NCBI GenBank assembly: GCA_012962055.1
Contig: DTYD01000096.1
Coordinates: 1 to 11,584, forward strand
DNA length: 11,584 nt
Direction of reading: 5' to 3'
From: Hadesarchaea archaeon
GTDB lineage: Archaea; Hadarchaeota; Hadarchaeia; Hadarchaeales; Hadarchaeaceae
The position numbers and the translations under genes are program-made. The notes beneath the pieces are model-generated. The model worked only from the letters and a program-made list of their open reading frames with translations. It was not told the DNA's origin and searched no databases. This document shows positions 5,764 through 11,584 of the stretch, in pieces; the stretch's first letter is position 1; each line of letters begins with the position of its first letter.

Positions 5764-6178
5764 AATCCTCAAAGCGGGAGTAAACAGGATTTGGATGGAC
5801 CCGAACCGCGCTGAAGACATTTCCACAGCGATAACGCGCGAAGACATTAGACGCTTAATCAAGGCGGGGGCCATCCGCGCAAAACCAAAACGTGGGTCGA
5901 GTCGCGGCAGGAGCAGGAAATTATCCCTCAAACGAAAGATGGGCAGACGGAAAGGTCCAGGAAGCAGGAAAGGTGCAAAACATGCAAAATTTCGGAAAAA
6001 ATCCAAGTGGATTCAAACCGTTCGCCCATTACGCTCAAGATTACGGGAATTGAAAAAAGAAGGGTTAATTAGACCTCGGGAGTACCGCCAGCTCTACCGT
6101 ATGGTCAAGGGTGGAGTTTTTAAAAGTAAAGCTCATCTTGAAACCCACCTCAAAGAAAAAGGGATATTGAAGGGGTAG
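5729..6178 (+). CDS. rpl19e: 50S ribosomal protein eL19 (L19e)
   Basis: Long helical large-subunit protein that takes part in an intersubunit bridge. The 149-residue product starts at GTG (VELSEKRRLAAKILKAGVNR) and matches the family: IWMDPNRAEDISTAITREDI, RRLIKAGAIRAKPKRGSSRG, a very basic middle (residues about 52-92), then TVRPLRSRLRELKKEGLIRP and YRQLYRMVKGGVFKSKAHLE. The GTG is supported by AGGGGTGA and by the N-terminus of homologues. It overlaps eL32 by 35 nt, the longest overlap in the window, and ends 2 nt before uL18. Confidence 0.95.
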   Translation: MELSEKRRLAAKILKAGVNRIWMDPNRAEDISTAITREDIRRLIKAGAIRAKPKRGSSRGRSRKLSLKRKMGRRKGPGSRKGAKHAKFRKKSKWIQTVRPLRSRLRELKKEGLIRPREYRQLYRMVKGGVFKSKAHLETHLKEKGILKG

Positions 6179-6180
6179 AA

Positions 6181-6774
6181 ATGCCAAAAATGGGGCCTCG
6201 TTACAAGGTTCAATCCAGGAGGAAGCGAGAGGGCAGGACCGACTACCGACAAAGACTTAATTTGTTAAGGTCCGGGAAACCACGTTTGGTGACACGAATC
6301 TCCCTCAAACATGTCACTGCGCAAGTTGTGCAGGTTGCTCCCACTGGCGATACCGTCTTGGCCTCAGCGCACTCAAAGCAGCTGGAGAAATTTGGATGGA
6401 AGGCTTCCGGCTCAAACGTCCCGGCGAGTTATCTGGTCGGCTTGCTCTGTGGCTATCGCGCGGTAAAAGCAGGTGCGGGAGGGTGCACGCTAGATATTGG
6501 AACGTATGACGTCGCCCCCCAGGCCAAAGTTTTTGCGGTCCTCAGGGGAGCTATTGATGCCGGCTTGAATATACCGCATGATGGCAGAATTCTGCCTAAA
6601 GAGGACCGAATTACCGGAAAACACATCTCCCAGTACGCTGATAAATTGAAGAAAGAGGACCCAAAAGCCTATCAAGCTAAGTTCTCAAGTTATCTCGCAC
6701 GTGGAATTCCACCGGAACAAATGTCCGTGCATTTTAATGCAGTTAAACAAGCAATAATTACACAATTCAGTTGA
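6181..6774 (+). CDS. rpl18: 50S ribosomal protein uL18 (L18)
   Basis: 5S rRNA-binding protein of the central protuberance, partner of uL5. The 197-residue product has the archaeal form: an N-terminal basic segment (MGPRYKVQSRRKREGRTDYR), the core with RLNLLRSGKPRLVTRISLKH, ASAHSKQLEKFGWKASGSNV and SYLVGLLCGYRAVKAGAGG, then FAVLRGAIDAGLNIPHDGRI and a C-terminal extension containing LPKEDRITGKHISQYA. Archaeal uL18 is longer than the roughly 120-residue bacterial protein, so the length is expected. The ATG follows AAGGGG (6170-6175) and lies 2 nt after the eL19 stop. Confidence 0.96.
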   Translation: MPKMGPRYKVQSRRKREGRTDYRQRLNLLRSGKPRLVTRISLKHVTAQVVQVAPTGDTVLASAHSKQLEKFGWKASGSNVPASYLVGLLCGYRAVKAGAGGCTLDIGTYDVAPQAKVFAVLRGAIDAGLNIPHDGRILPKEDRITGKHISQYADKLKKEDPKAYQAKFSSYLARGIPPEQMSVHFNAVKQAIITQFS

Positions 6775-6787
6775 TAATGTGAGAAAA

Positions 6788-7462
6788 ATGGCGAGACCAA
6801 AAAAGGAGTTTAACATTGACCTATGGGGGCCGCGCACGAGCGTTGGTCGAGCTGTTAAAAAAGGGCAGATAACCAGTATTTCCCAAATCCTGCGGGCGGG
6901 AAAGCCCATAAAGGAGGTCGAAATTGTCGATAAGCTCGTGCCGGATTTAGAAGAGGACATATTGGGGGTAACCCTAGTCCAGCGAATGCACAAATCGGGA
7001 CGACGAGTTAAATATAAAGTTGTGGCCGTTGTTGGAAACCGAGATGGAATAATTGGAGTAGGACACGGAAGTACACGAGAAATAAGGTCCTCAATCAGGA
7101 AAGCTGTAAACAACGCAAAACTGAATGTGGTTGAAGTCGTCAGGGGGTGCGGAAGCTGGGAATGTGGTTGTGGCCGTCCACACTCGGTGCCATTTAAAGT
7201 AACCGGAAAAAGTGGTAGTGCAAAGGTGATTGTGAAACCCGCACCTCGTGGGCTGGGTCTAGCCGCGGCCGAAGTTCCAAAAATAATTCTTCGTATGGCT
7301 GGAATCGAGGACGCTTGGACCCGCTCGGAGGGGCAAACGCGGACAACCCTAAATTTCGCCTTTGCCACGATGGACGCTCTTAAACAGGCTACAAAAGTGG
7401 CCCTGCGCGAACAATTTAGGGAACACGTCCACATCGGAAAGGCTGGTGAGACAGATGGGTAA
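6788..7462 (+). CDS. rps5: 30S ribosomal protein uS5 (S5)
   Basis: Small-subunit protein at the mRNA entry site, important for decoding accuracy. The 224-residue product shows the archaeal N-terminus (FNIDLWGPRTSVGRAVKKGQ), the S5 double-stranded RNA-binding fold (PDLEEDILGVTLVQRMHKSG, then VVAVVGNRDGIIGVGHGSTR), the three-cysteine motif GCGSWECGCGRPHSVPFKVT (C121, C126, C128), and the C-terminal domain APRGLGLAAAEVPKIILRMA with TEGQTRTT-like GQTRTTLNFAFAT. An in-frame GTG at 6779 would add three residues but has no ribosome binding site. The ATG at 6788 follows a weak TGTGAG. The tail overlaps uL30 by 8 nt. Confidence 0.96.
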   Translation: MARPKKEFNIDLWGPRTSVGRAVKKGQITSISQILRAGKPIKEVEIVDKLVPDLEEDILGVTLVQRMHKSGRRVKYKVVAVVGNRDGIIGVGHGSTREIRSSIRKAVNNAKLNVVEVVRGCGSWECGCGRPHSVPFKVTGKSGSAKVIVKPAPRGLGLAAAEVPKIILRMAGIEDAWTRSEGQTRTTLNFAFATMDALKQATKVALREQFREHVHIGKAGETDG

Positions 7463-7922
7463 ACTGGCTGTAATTAGAATCCGGAGTGGCATCAATGTGC
7501 GCGAAACGACGAAAAAAACGTTAAATCTTCTCCACCTGACGCGTGCTAACCATTGTGTTGTGGTCGATGACGATTCCTCAACCATGGGCATGCTTCAGGT
7601 GGCTAAGGATTACATAACTTGGGGAGAGATAAAACCCGAAACGCTCGAGCACTTGCTGCGAAAACGTGGGAGGCTGCACGGAAATAAACGTCTAACTGAT
7701 GATTTTGTGAAATCTCAAACAAAGTTTTCGACCATCAAGGAACTGGCCGCCGCTACATGCACGGGGGATGTGGGATTTGAAGTAATCCCAAGTCTGAAAA
7801 AAATCTTCAGGCTTCGCCCCCCGCGGAAAGGATACAAATCGACAAAACGCCCGGTCAATGATTTTGGCGATCTTGGCTACCGGGGGGAACAGATAAACGA
7901 ATTGATTATGAGAATGGCCTAG
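7455..7922 (+). CDS. rpl30: 50S ribosomal protein uL30 (L30)
   Basis: Large-subunit protein of the long archaeal type (155 residues, against about 60 in bacteria). The N-terminal ferredoxin-like core is clear: KLAVIRIRSGINVRETTKKT, LNLLHLTRANHCVVVDDD, MGMLQVAKDYITWGEIKPET. The archaeal C-terminal extension carries LLRKRGRLHGNKRLTDDFVK and, after it, IFRLRPPRKGYKSTKRPVND and GDLGYRGEQINELIMRMA. ATG 7455 follows GGTGAG (7445-7450) and overlaps uS5 by 8 nt. The same frame is open back to 7362 inside uS5, but that part is unlike the family. The TAG stop is part of the uL15 Shine-Dalgarno sequence. Confidence 0.96.
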   Translation: MGKLAVIRIRSGINVRETTKKTLNLLHLTRANHCVVVDDDSSTMGMLQVAKDYITWGEIKPETLEHLLRKRGRLHGNKRLTDDFVKSQTKFSTIKELAAATCTGDVGFEVIPSLKKIFRLRPPRKGYKSTKRPVNDFGDLGYRGEQINELIMRMA

Positions 7923-7930
7923 GTGAAAGC

Positions 7931-8371
7931 ATGGTAGTGCGAAAGCGGAAAAAAGTAAGGACCCAGCGAGGCACGCGGACACATGGAAGAGGATGTGTCA
8001 AACGGGGGCGCGGTAGTGGAGAAAGGGGCGGGACAGGATTGAGTGGAGGTCACAAACAAAAATGGTCGTACATCCTCAAGTACATGCCCGGTTATTTCGG
8101 AAAACATGGTTTTAAGCGTCCGGCCGCCGTTCAAAAGGAGATTAAGGCGATCAATGTCGGAGAACTCGATGAACGTTTGGAGGAACTCCTGCGGCTCGGT
8201 GCCGCAAAACAAGAAGGAGAAAAATTGATCATCGATGTCGGTAAATTGGGCTTCGACGAGGTGCTGGGTGGCGGACGGGTCACGCATCCTCTTGAAGTAA
8301 TAGCCAAAAAATTTGTCGGGTCTGCCAAGCGAAAGCTCGAGCAAGCCGGTGGCGCGGCCGTTTCTAGGTGA
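7931..8371 (+). CDS. rpl15: 50S ribosomal protein uL15 (L15)
   Basis: Late-assembling large-subunit protein. The 146-residue product has the basic, glycine-rich N-terminal arm (RKRKKVRTQRGTRTHGRGCV, KRGRGSGERGGTGLSGGHKQ) that threads into rRNA. The conserved aromatic stretch KWSYILKYMPGYFGKHGFKR follows, then the globular domain INVGELDERLEELLRLGAAK, LIIDVGKLGFDEVLGGGRVT and PLEVIAKKFVGSAKRKLEQA. The start is 4 nt after TAGGTGA, which contains the uL30 TAG stop. The TGA stop is in turn inside the SecY ribosome binding site. Confidence 0.95.
   Translation: MVVRKRKKVRTQRGTRTHGRGCVKRGRGSGERGGTGLSGGHKQKWSYILKYMPGYFGKHGFKRPAAVQKEIKAINVGELDERLEELLRLGAAKQEGEKLIIDVGKLGFDEVLGGGRVTHPLEVIAKKFVGSAKRKLEQAGGAAVSR
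8366..8371 (+). promoter_or_regulatory. Shine-Dalgarno site selecting ATG 8377 for SecY
   Basis: AGGTGA contains the uL15 TGA stop (8369-8371) and lies 5 nt before ATG 8377. The in-frame GTG at 8368 falls inside this motif, so it is unlikely to be the start. Confidence 0.65.
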
Positions 8372-8376
8372 AAACG

Positions 8377-9708
8377 ATGGAGCCGATGGAGGGGCCAAAA
8401 TCAAAACTCTACGCGCTCGAACCTGTCATCAACAGGATGCCGGAAGTCGCTGTTCCCAAGCGACGCGTTACTTTTAAAGAAAAATTCATGTGGACCGGGA
8501 TAGTCCTAATCGTCTTCTTCGTGATGACGCAAATCCCGCTTTACGGAATCCCCCAGGGTCAAGAAGTTTCGGATTTTTTCGGGCAGCTGAGGTTCGTGCT
8601 GGCCAGCCACGCGGGGACCCTGATGGAGCTGGGGATAGGTCCCATCGTCACCGCCGGTATTATTATGCAGTTGTTAGTTGGGAGCAAAATTATAGGGCTG
8701 AATCTTACCAACCATGAAGACCGTGCCCTGTTCACCGGAGTTCAGAAACTTTTGGCTATCGGGATGGGGTTCTTTCAGGGCGCCATGTTTGTACTGAGCG
8801 GGCGTTACGGTGTTGGGCTTGGGGACCCTGCTGGAATCTTCATCCTCGTGCAACTTGCTTTGGGGGTGGTCGTGGTGATCTACTTGGACGAGCTTGTCTC
8901 AAAATATGGGTTTGGAAGCGGTGTAAGTCTATTCATCGCCGGCGGTGTTGCGATGACCGTACTCTGGCAGGCGGTGAACCCCATGACTGGGGCCATTCCG
9001 AATTTTATCGGTTCTATGTTGGGGGGGGAGAGCATTGCGGACGCATTCTTCAGACCCGGATTACCTAACATGATGGGCGTAGTGGCGACCACACTGGTGT
9101 TTTTGGTGGTGGTTTACGCAGAAAGTATGAGGATTGAAATTCCTCTCGCCTATGGTAGGTTCGGGGGGGTGAGGGGACGGTACCCGATCAGATTTCTTTA
9201 TACATCAAATATACCCGTGATCCTTGCCATGACGGTTTTCGCGAATTTTAGGATGCTGGCGGCGGTCCTCAACACCGAATGGCTTTCTTACTATACCACC
9301 CCCCCGAACGGGCTTAGTACTGTGGCGGCTGATCCAATCCAGGCCGTCGTGTACACAATAATTCTTGTCTTTGTGAGTATGGGTTTCTCTCTGCTTTGGG
9401 TGAACCTGACGGGCATGGGGCCCCGCGAGATAGCACGGCAACTCGACCGATCGGGTATGCTCATCCCAGGCTTCCGTCGCGACATACGAGTGATGGAGTG
9501 GGTTCTACGCAGGTACATCATCGCTGCAGCCATAATGGGTGGCATGTTCGTGGGGCTGATATCGGCGGGGGCTGACATCTTAGGCGCGTTGGGCACCGGA
9601 ACTGGCATCCTGCTTACAGTTGGTATTATTTACCGCCTGTACGAAGAGATAGCAAGAGAACGGGTAGCGGAGATGTTTCCCGCGGTGAGGAGGTTCTTTG
9701 GTGAATAA
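8377..9708 (+). CDS. secY: Preprotein translocase subunit SecY (Sec61 alpha)
   Basis: Central channel of the Sec translocon in the cytoplasmic membrane, which exports and inserts proteins. The 443-residue product has about ten membrane segments. The first is at residues 38-57 (TGIVLIVFFVMTQIPLYGI). The plug region follows near 62-75, then TM2 with GTLMELGIGPIVTAGIIMQL (80-99). Archaeal signatures include YLDELVSKYGFGSGVSLFIA (169-188), ESMRIEIPLAYGRFGGVRGR with YPIRFLYTSNIPVIL (249-283), and TGMGPREIARQLDRSGM before the last two membrane segments. The C-terminus is GTGTGILLTVGIIYRLYEEI then ARERVAEMF. Its end overlaps adenylate kinase by 8 nt. Three G or C runs of 7-8 bases occur in the gene, with the frame intact. 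Confidence 0.98.
   Translation: MEPMEGPKSKLYALEPVINRMPEVAVPKRRVTFKEKFMWTGIVLIVFFVMTQIPLYGIPQGQEVSDFFGQLRFVLASHAGTLMELGIGPIVTAGIIMQLLVGSKIIGLNLTNHEDRALFTGVQKLLAIGMGFFQGAMFVLSGRYGVGLGDPAGIFILVQLALGVVVVIYLDELVSKYGFGSGVSLFIAGGVAMTVLWQAVNPMTGAIPNFIGSMLGGESIADAFFRPGLPNMMGVVATTLVFLVVVYAESMRIEIPLAYGRFGGVRGRYPIRFLYTSNIPVILAMTVFANFRMLAAVLNTEWLSYYTTPPNGLSTVAADPIQAVVYTIILVFVSMGFSLLWVNLTGMGPREIARQLDRSGMLIPGFRRDIRVMEWVLRRYIIAAAIMGGMFVGLISAGADILGALGTGTGILLTVGIIYRLYEEIARERVAEMFPAVRRFFGE
9688..9694 (+). promoter_or_regulatory. Shine-Dalgarno site selecting GTG 9701 for adenylate kinase
   Basis: AGGAGGT lies 6 nt before GTG 9701. The adjacent in-frame TTG at 9698 would be only 3 nt away and is a poorer start. 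Confidence 0.65.
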
Positions 9709-10276
9709 GATAGTTGTCGTGACCGGGGTGCCGGGTTCCGGGAAGACCACAGTCCTGGAGAAGGCGCTCGCACAACTAAAGGCGCAGAAAGTAATCTACA
9801 GCGTCTTGAATTACGGTGATGTCATGCTGGAACTCATGCGCGAACGAGAAAGGATACGCGACCGTGACGACATGCGAAAAGTCCCGGCAGACAGATATCG
9901 CGAAATCCAACGCGAAGCAGCGAAACGTATCGCCCGTGCATCAAAATGGGGGCCTGTCATCGTTGACACCCACTGCCTTGTCAAAAAACCAGAAGGATAC
10001 TATCCGGGCCTGCCGCGCTGGGTGCTGGAGGAACTCAGACCAGAATCCATCGTCATAATCGAAGCAAAGCCGGAAGAGATCGCTGGACGTCGTGCCAGAG
10101 ACGCAAGCAGAAGGAGAGACAAAGAAGTCACCCGGGAGATAGAGGAGCACCAACTGATGAACCGGGCTACTGCCGCTGCCTACGCTGCCTTTTCCGGGGC
10201 CGCCGTGAAGATAATCAAGAACAAGGACAAAGGATTAAACGAAGCCGTGAGTGAGATGATTGGTATATTGAGGTGA
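9701..10276 (+). CDS. adkA: Archaeal-type adenylate kinase (AdkA family)
   Basis: Transfers a phosphate between ATP and AMP to give two ADP, in the cytoplasm. The 191-residue product (VNKIVVVTGVPGSGKTTVLE) has a P-loop at residues 9-17 (GVPGSGKTT). It continues with the archaeal AdkA pattern: VLNYGDVMLELMRE, RDRDDMRKVPADRYREIQRE, the VIVDTH motif near 86-91, then GYYPGLPRWVLEELRPESIV, ARDASRRRDKEVTREIEEHQ and the MNRA segment at 153-156. This family is trimeric in characterised archaea and distinct from bacterial Adk. Its place directly after secY is shared with bacterial spc operons, where adk also follows secY. The gene overlaps secY by 8 nt and its TGA is part of the next gene's ribosome binding site. 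Confidence 0.94.
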   Translation: MNKIVVVTGVPGSGKTTVLEKALAQLKAQKVIYSVLNYGDVMLELMRERERIRDRDDMRKVPADRYREIQREAAKRIARASKWGPVIVDTHCLVKKPEGYYPGLPRWVLEELRPESIVIIEAKPEEIAGRRARDASRRRDKEVTREIEEHQLMNRATAAAYAAFSGAAVKIIKNKDKGLNEAVSEMIGILR

Positions 10277-10280
10277 CTCT

Positions 10281-11099
10281 ATGCAAAAAAAGATGATGGT
10301 TCTACTCGTCGTTGCCATGCTTTCTTTGTCGATCCTTGGCCCTGGAAGTGTGCGGGCCCAGGAGGAAAATTATCAGACAAACTTAACGGTATTGATAAAC
10401 AAGCTAGACACGTCAATTACTTCCCTCAGACAAGGAGACGTTGACGATGCCTCCGCGCTTATTTCTGACGCATCTACAATTTATCAGTCAAATCTCAGTC
10501 CCGACATAGAGAATAACGATAACTCACTCGATTCGAAAATCGAACAGGCTTTCACCTCTCTGGCACAGGAACCCACTGAAAGCGGAATTTTTGCCCTAAA
10601 GACCGATATACTGCAGGCCGCGGACCTAATTGGCGTTTCTTTGCCCCCGCTCTACGCATACTCGCTGTTCATCATTCTCGCCATCGCAGTTATAGTCTCC
10701 CTGCTGGTGACGCTGCTCAACAAACATTTGGTGAACTGGGGCTTGGTGAGGGAGAGCAAGGCCAAGATAGCTGAGTTCCAAAAGGAGCTCCGTGAGGCTA
10801 GAACCAAAAGAGACATGAAACAGCTCCACAAAATCCAACAACGCCAAGGTGAAATCGTCAAACTTCAGGGGCAGATGTTCAAGCAGACGTTGAAACCAAC
10901 CATCATTTATCTTGTCCCCCTCATGCTCCTCTGGATAATTCTGCTCAACGTATACAGCGGATGGGTCGTCGCTTGGTTGCCTTTTAATATAGATCTACCA
11001 ATTTTTGGACGGTTAGTCGCTTTTGGAGTGGGATGGTGGTACTTTATATCCTACATGGGATTCTCTCAAATATTTAGAAAAGTTTTGATTGGGGACTGA
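10281..11099 (+). CDS. DUF106/EMC3-like membrane protein with N-terminal signal peptide and ectodomain
   Basis: Member of the archaeal DUF106 family, which belongs to the Oxa1/YidC/EMC3 superfamily of membrane-protein insertases. A role in insertion next to SecY is inferred. The 272-residue product has a likely signal peptide at 1-26 (hydrophobic 6-21, then SVRA-Q). A polar, helix-prone outward-facing region covers about 27-122, with two N-x-S/T sites at 34-36 and 71-73. TM1 lies at about 127-147. A basic, charged helical hairpin spans 150-203 (SKAKIAEFQKELREARTKRD, HKIQQRQGEIVKLQGQMFKQ), followed by TM2 at 206-224 and TM3 at 241-262. The hairpin between TM1 and TM2 is the superfamily's cytosolic coiled coil. 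The roughly 120-residue front part is absent from the shorter archaeal members I recall. The start follows GAGGTGA (10270-10276) by 4 nt. Confidence 0.88.
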   Translation: MQKKMMVLLVVAMLSLSILGPGSVRAQEENYQTNLTVLINKLDTSITSLRQGDVDDASALISDASTIYQSNLSPDIENNDNSLDSKIEQAFTSLAQEPTESGIFALKTDILQAADLIGVSLPPLYAYSLFIILAIAVIVSLLVTLLNKHLVNWGLVRESKAKIAEFQKELREARTKRDMKQLHKIQQRQGEIVKLQGQMFKQTLKPTIIYLVPLMLLWIILLNVYSGWVVAWLPFNIDLPIFGRLVAFGVGWWYFISYMGFSQIFRKVLIGD

Positions 11100-11100
11100 A

Positions 11101-11367
11101 ATGCCGGCGAGGAGGTACAGGTCCAAAAGCTACAAACAGTGGTTAGTCAGAACACCGGGGAGACGAGCCGTGAGCCATTACAGGGAGAAACGTGCGAATG
11201 CGGCTAGGTGTGCCTCATGCGGCCGTCCGCTAGGCGGTGTTCCGTGGATGAGGGCAAACGAGCTACGGTCTATTCCCCGCAGTTCCCGGATGCCGAACCG
11301 TCCATTTGGTGGTTACTTGTGCCTGGCCTGTACCCGCCAGTTCATCAAAGAAACTGCTAGGGCGTGA
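11101..11367 (+). CDS. rpl34e: 50S ribosomal protein eL34 (L34e)
   Basis: Large-subunit protein of archaea and eukaryotes with a zinc site. The 88-residue product starts MPARRYRSKSYKQWLVRTPG, with the family motif TPGRR near residues 18-22. Four cysteines, C37-x2-C40 (RCASCGRPLGG) and C74-x2-C77 (LCLACTRQF), form the expected zinc-binding set, and NRPFGGYLC is the usual lead-in to the second pair. ATG 11101 is chosen over an in-frame TTG at 11089, because that TTG lies inside the DUF106 gene and the family begins at MPA. Only one base separates it from the DUF106 stop. A weak GGGGA precedes it. Confidence 0.95.
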   Translation: MPARRYRSKSYKQWLVRTPGRRAVSHYREKRANAARCASCGRPLGGVPWMRANELRSIPRSSRMPNRPFGGYLCLACTRQFIKETARA

Positions 11368-11371
11368 AAAC

Positions 11372-11584
11372 GTGGTGGTCGTGGCGATAAGTGGCTTACA
11401 CGGGGCCGGCAAGACAACGGCCGCAAAATTTCTTGTGAAGAAATTCAAGCTCAAATATGTGTGCGCAGGTACCGTGTTCAGGAAACTTGCAAAAGATTTG
11501 GCGTTAAATAATGTTGAGTTCATTTCATATGTAACCATGGAAGAACTTAATGTCTACTACAATGCTTCTGATGTCACACTTGGA
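11372..11584 (+). CDS. cmk: Archaeal cytidylate kinase, 3'-truncated by the window
   Basis: Cytidylate kinase phosphorylates CMP and dCMP using ATP. The frame is open from GTG 11372 to the window edge (71 codons). It reads VVVVAISGLHGAGKTTAAKF, with a P-loop (GLHGAGKTT, residues 8-16), followed by KLKYVCAGTVFRKLAKDLAL, which matches the short archaeal Cmk pattern of P-loop, then S/C-AG-x-VFR-x-LA. Cmk after eL34 is the common archaeal order, usually followed by eL14 and TruB. The start is uncertain among GTGs at 11372, 11375 and 11381; the first lies 4 nt after GGGCGTGA. With a GTG start and no stop in view, it is easy to miss. Confidence 0.85.
   Translation, partial: MVVVAISGLHGAGKTTAAKFLVKKFKLKYVCAGTVFRKLAKDLALNNVEFISYVTMEELNVYYNASDVTLG

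Noticed and set aside
6685..7434. 249-codon open frame on the minus strand opposite uS5
   Set aside because: It lies entirely opposite uS5, has no recognisable domain and is rich in residues that arise from reverse reading of biased codons. The + strand gene is certain.
8490..8717. 75-codon + strand open frame inside secY
   Set aside because: It is out of frame with secY, without a family signature, and rich in R, P and D as expected from reading secY codons in a shifted frame.
1..11584. CRISPR array, mobile element, tRNA/rRNA, toxin-antitoxin or defence genes
   Set aside because: No spaced repeats, inverted terminal repeats, transposase-like frames or RNA gene signatures were recognised. 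The whole window is filled by the conserved ribosomal cluster with its usual partners.

Overview
The window is an 11.6-kb piece of an archaeal chromosome. It holds the S10/spc-type ribosomal protein cluster, cut at both ends. The content and order are the archaeal version: eukaryote-type proteins eS4, eL32, eL19 and eL34, plus aIF1 (SUI1), RNase P Rpp29, an archaeal-type adenylate kinase, a DUF106/EMC3-like membrane protein and the start of an archaeal cytidylate kinase. Starts are preceded by GGAGGTGAT-type Shine-Dalgarno motifs. Rpp29/aIF1 in the cluster, and a uL14 N-terminus that I recall as Thermococcales-like, suggest a euryarchaeal or related uncultivated lineage. The exact lineage cannot be fixed by eye.

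Layout, all on the + strand: uL22 (5'-truncated), uS3, uL29, aIF1, Rpp29, uS17, uL14, uL24, eS4, uL5, uS14, uS8; then a 72-bp gap, the only real gap in the window; then uL6, eL32, eL19, uL18, uS5, uL30, uL15, SecY, adenylate kinase, DUF106 protein, eL34 and cytidylate kinase (3'-truncated). Every other junction is 13 bp or less, or overlaps. All reading frames are intact. Several genes start at GTG or at an internal ATG rather than at the 5'-most start of the open frame, and the starts given here were chosen from Shine-Dalgarno spacing and family N-termini.

The genes form one growth-linked unit: small- and large-subunit proteins, start-codon selection (aIF1), tRNA 5' maturation (Rpp29), membrane insertion (SecY and the Oxa1-superfamily DUF106 protein) and nucleotide monophosphate recycling (Adk, Cmk). 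No RNA gene, mobile element, CRISPR array or clear foreign gene was seen.

I found no undescribed system. The points most worth checking are: (1) the uS8-uL6 junction, where a 9-bp hairpin spans the uS8 stop codon, encloses an AT-rich TATA-like core and is followed by T tracts; (2) the DUF106 protein, which carries an apparent signal peptide and a roughly 100-residue outward-facing domain in front of the membrane module; (3) stop codons repeatedly embedded inside the next gene's Shine-Dalgarno sequence; (4) overlapping gene ends that encode extra C-terminal tails.
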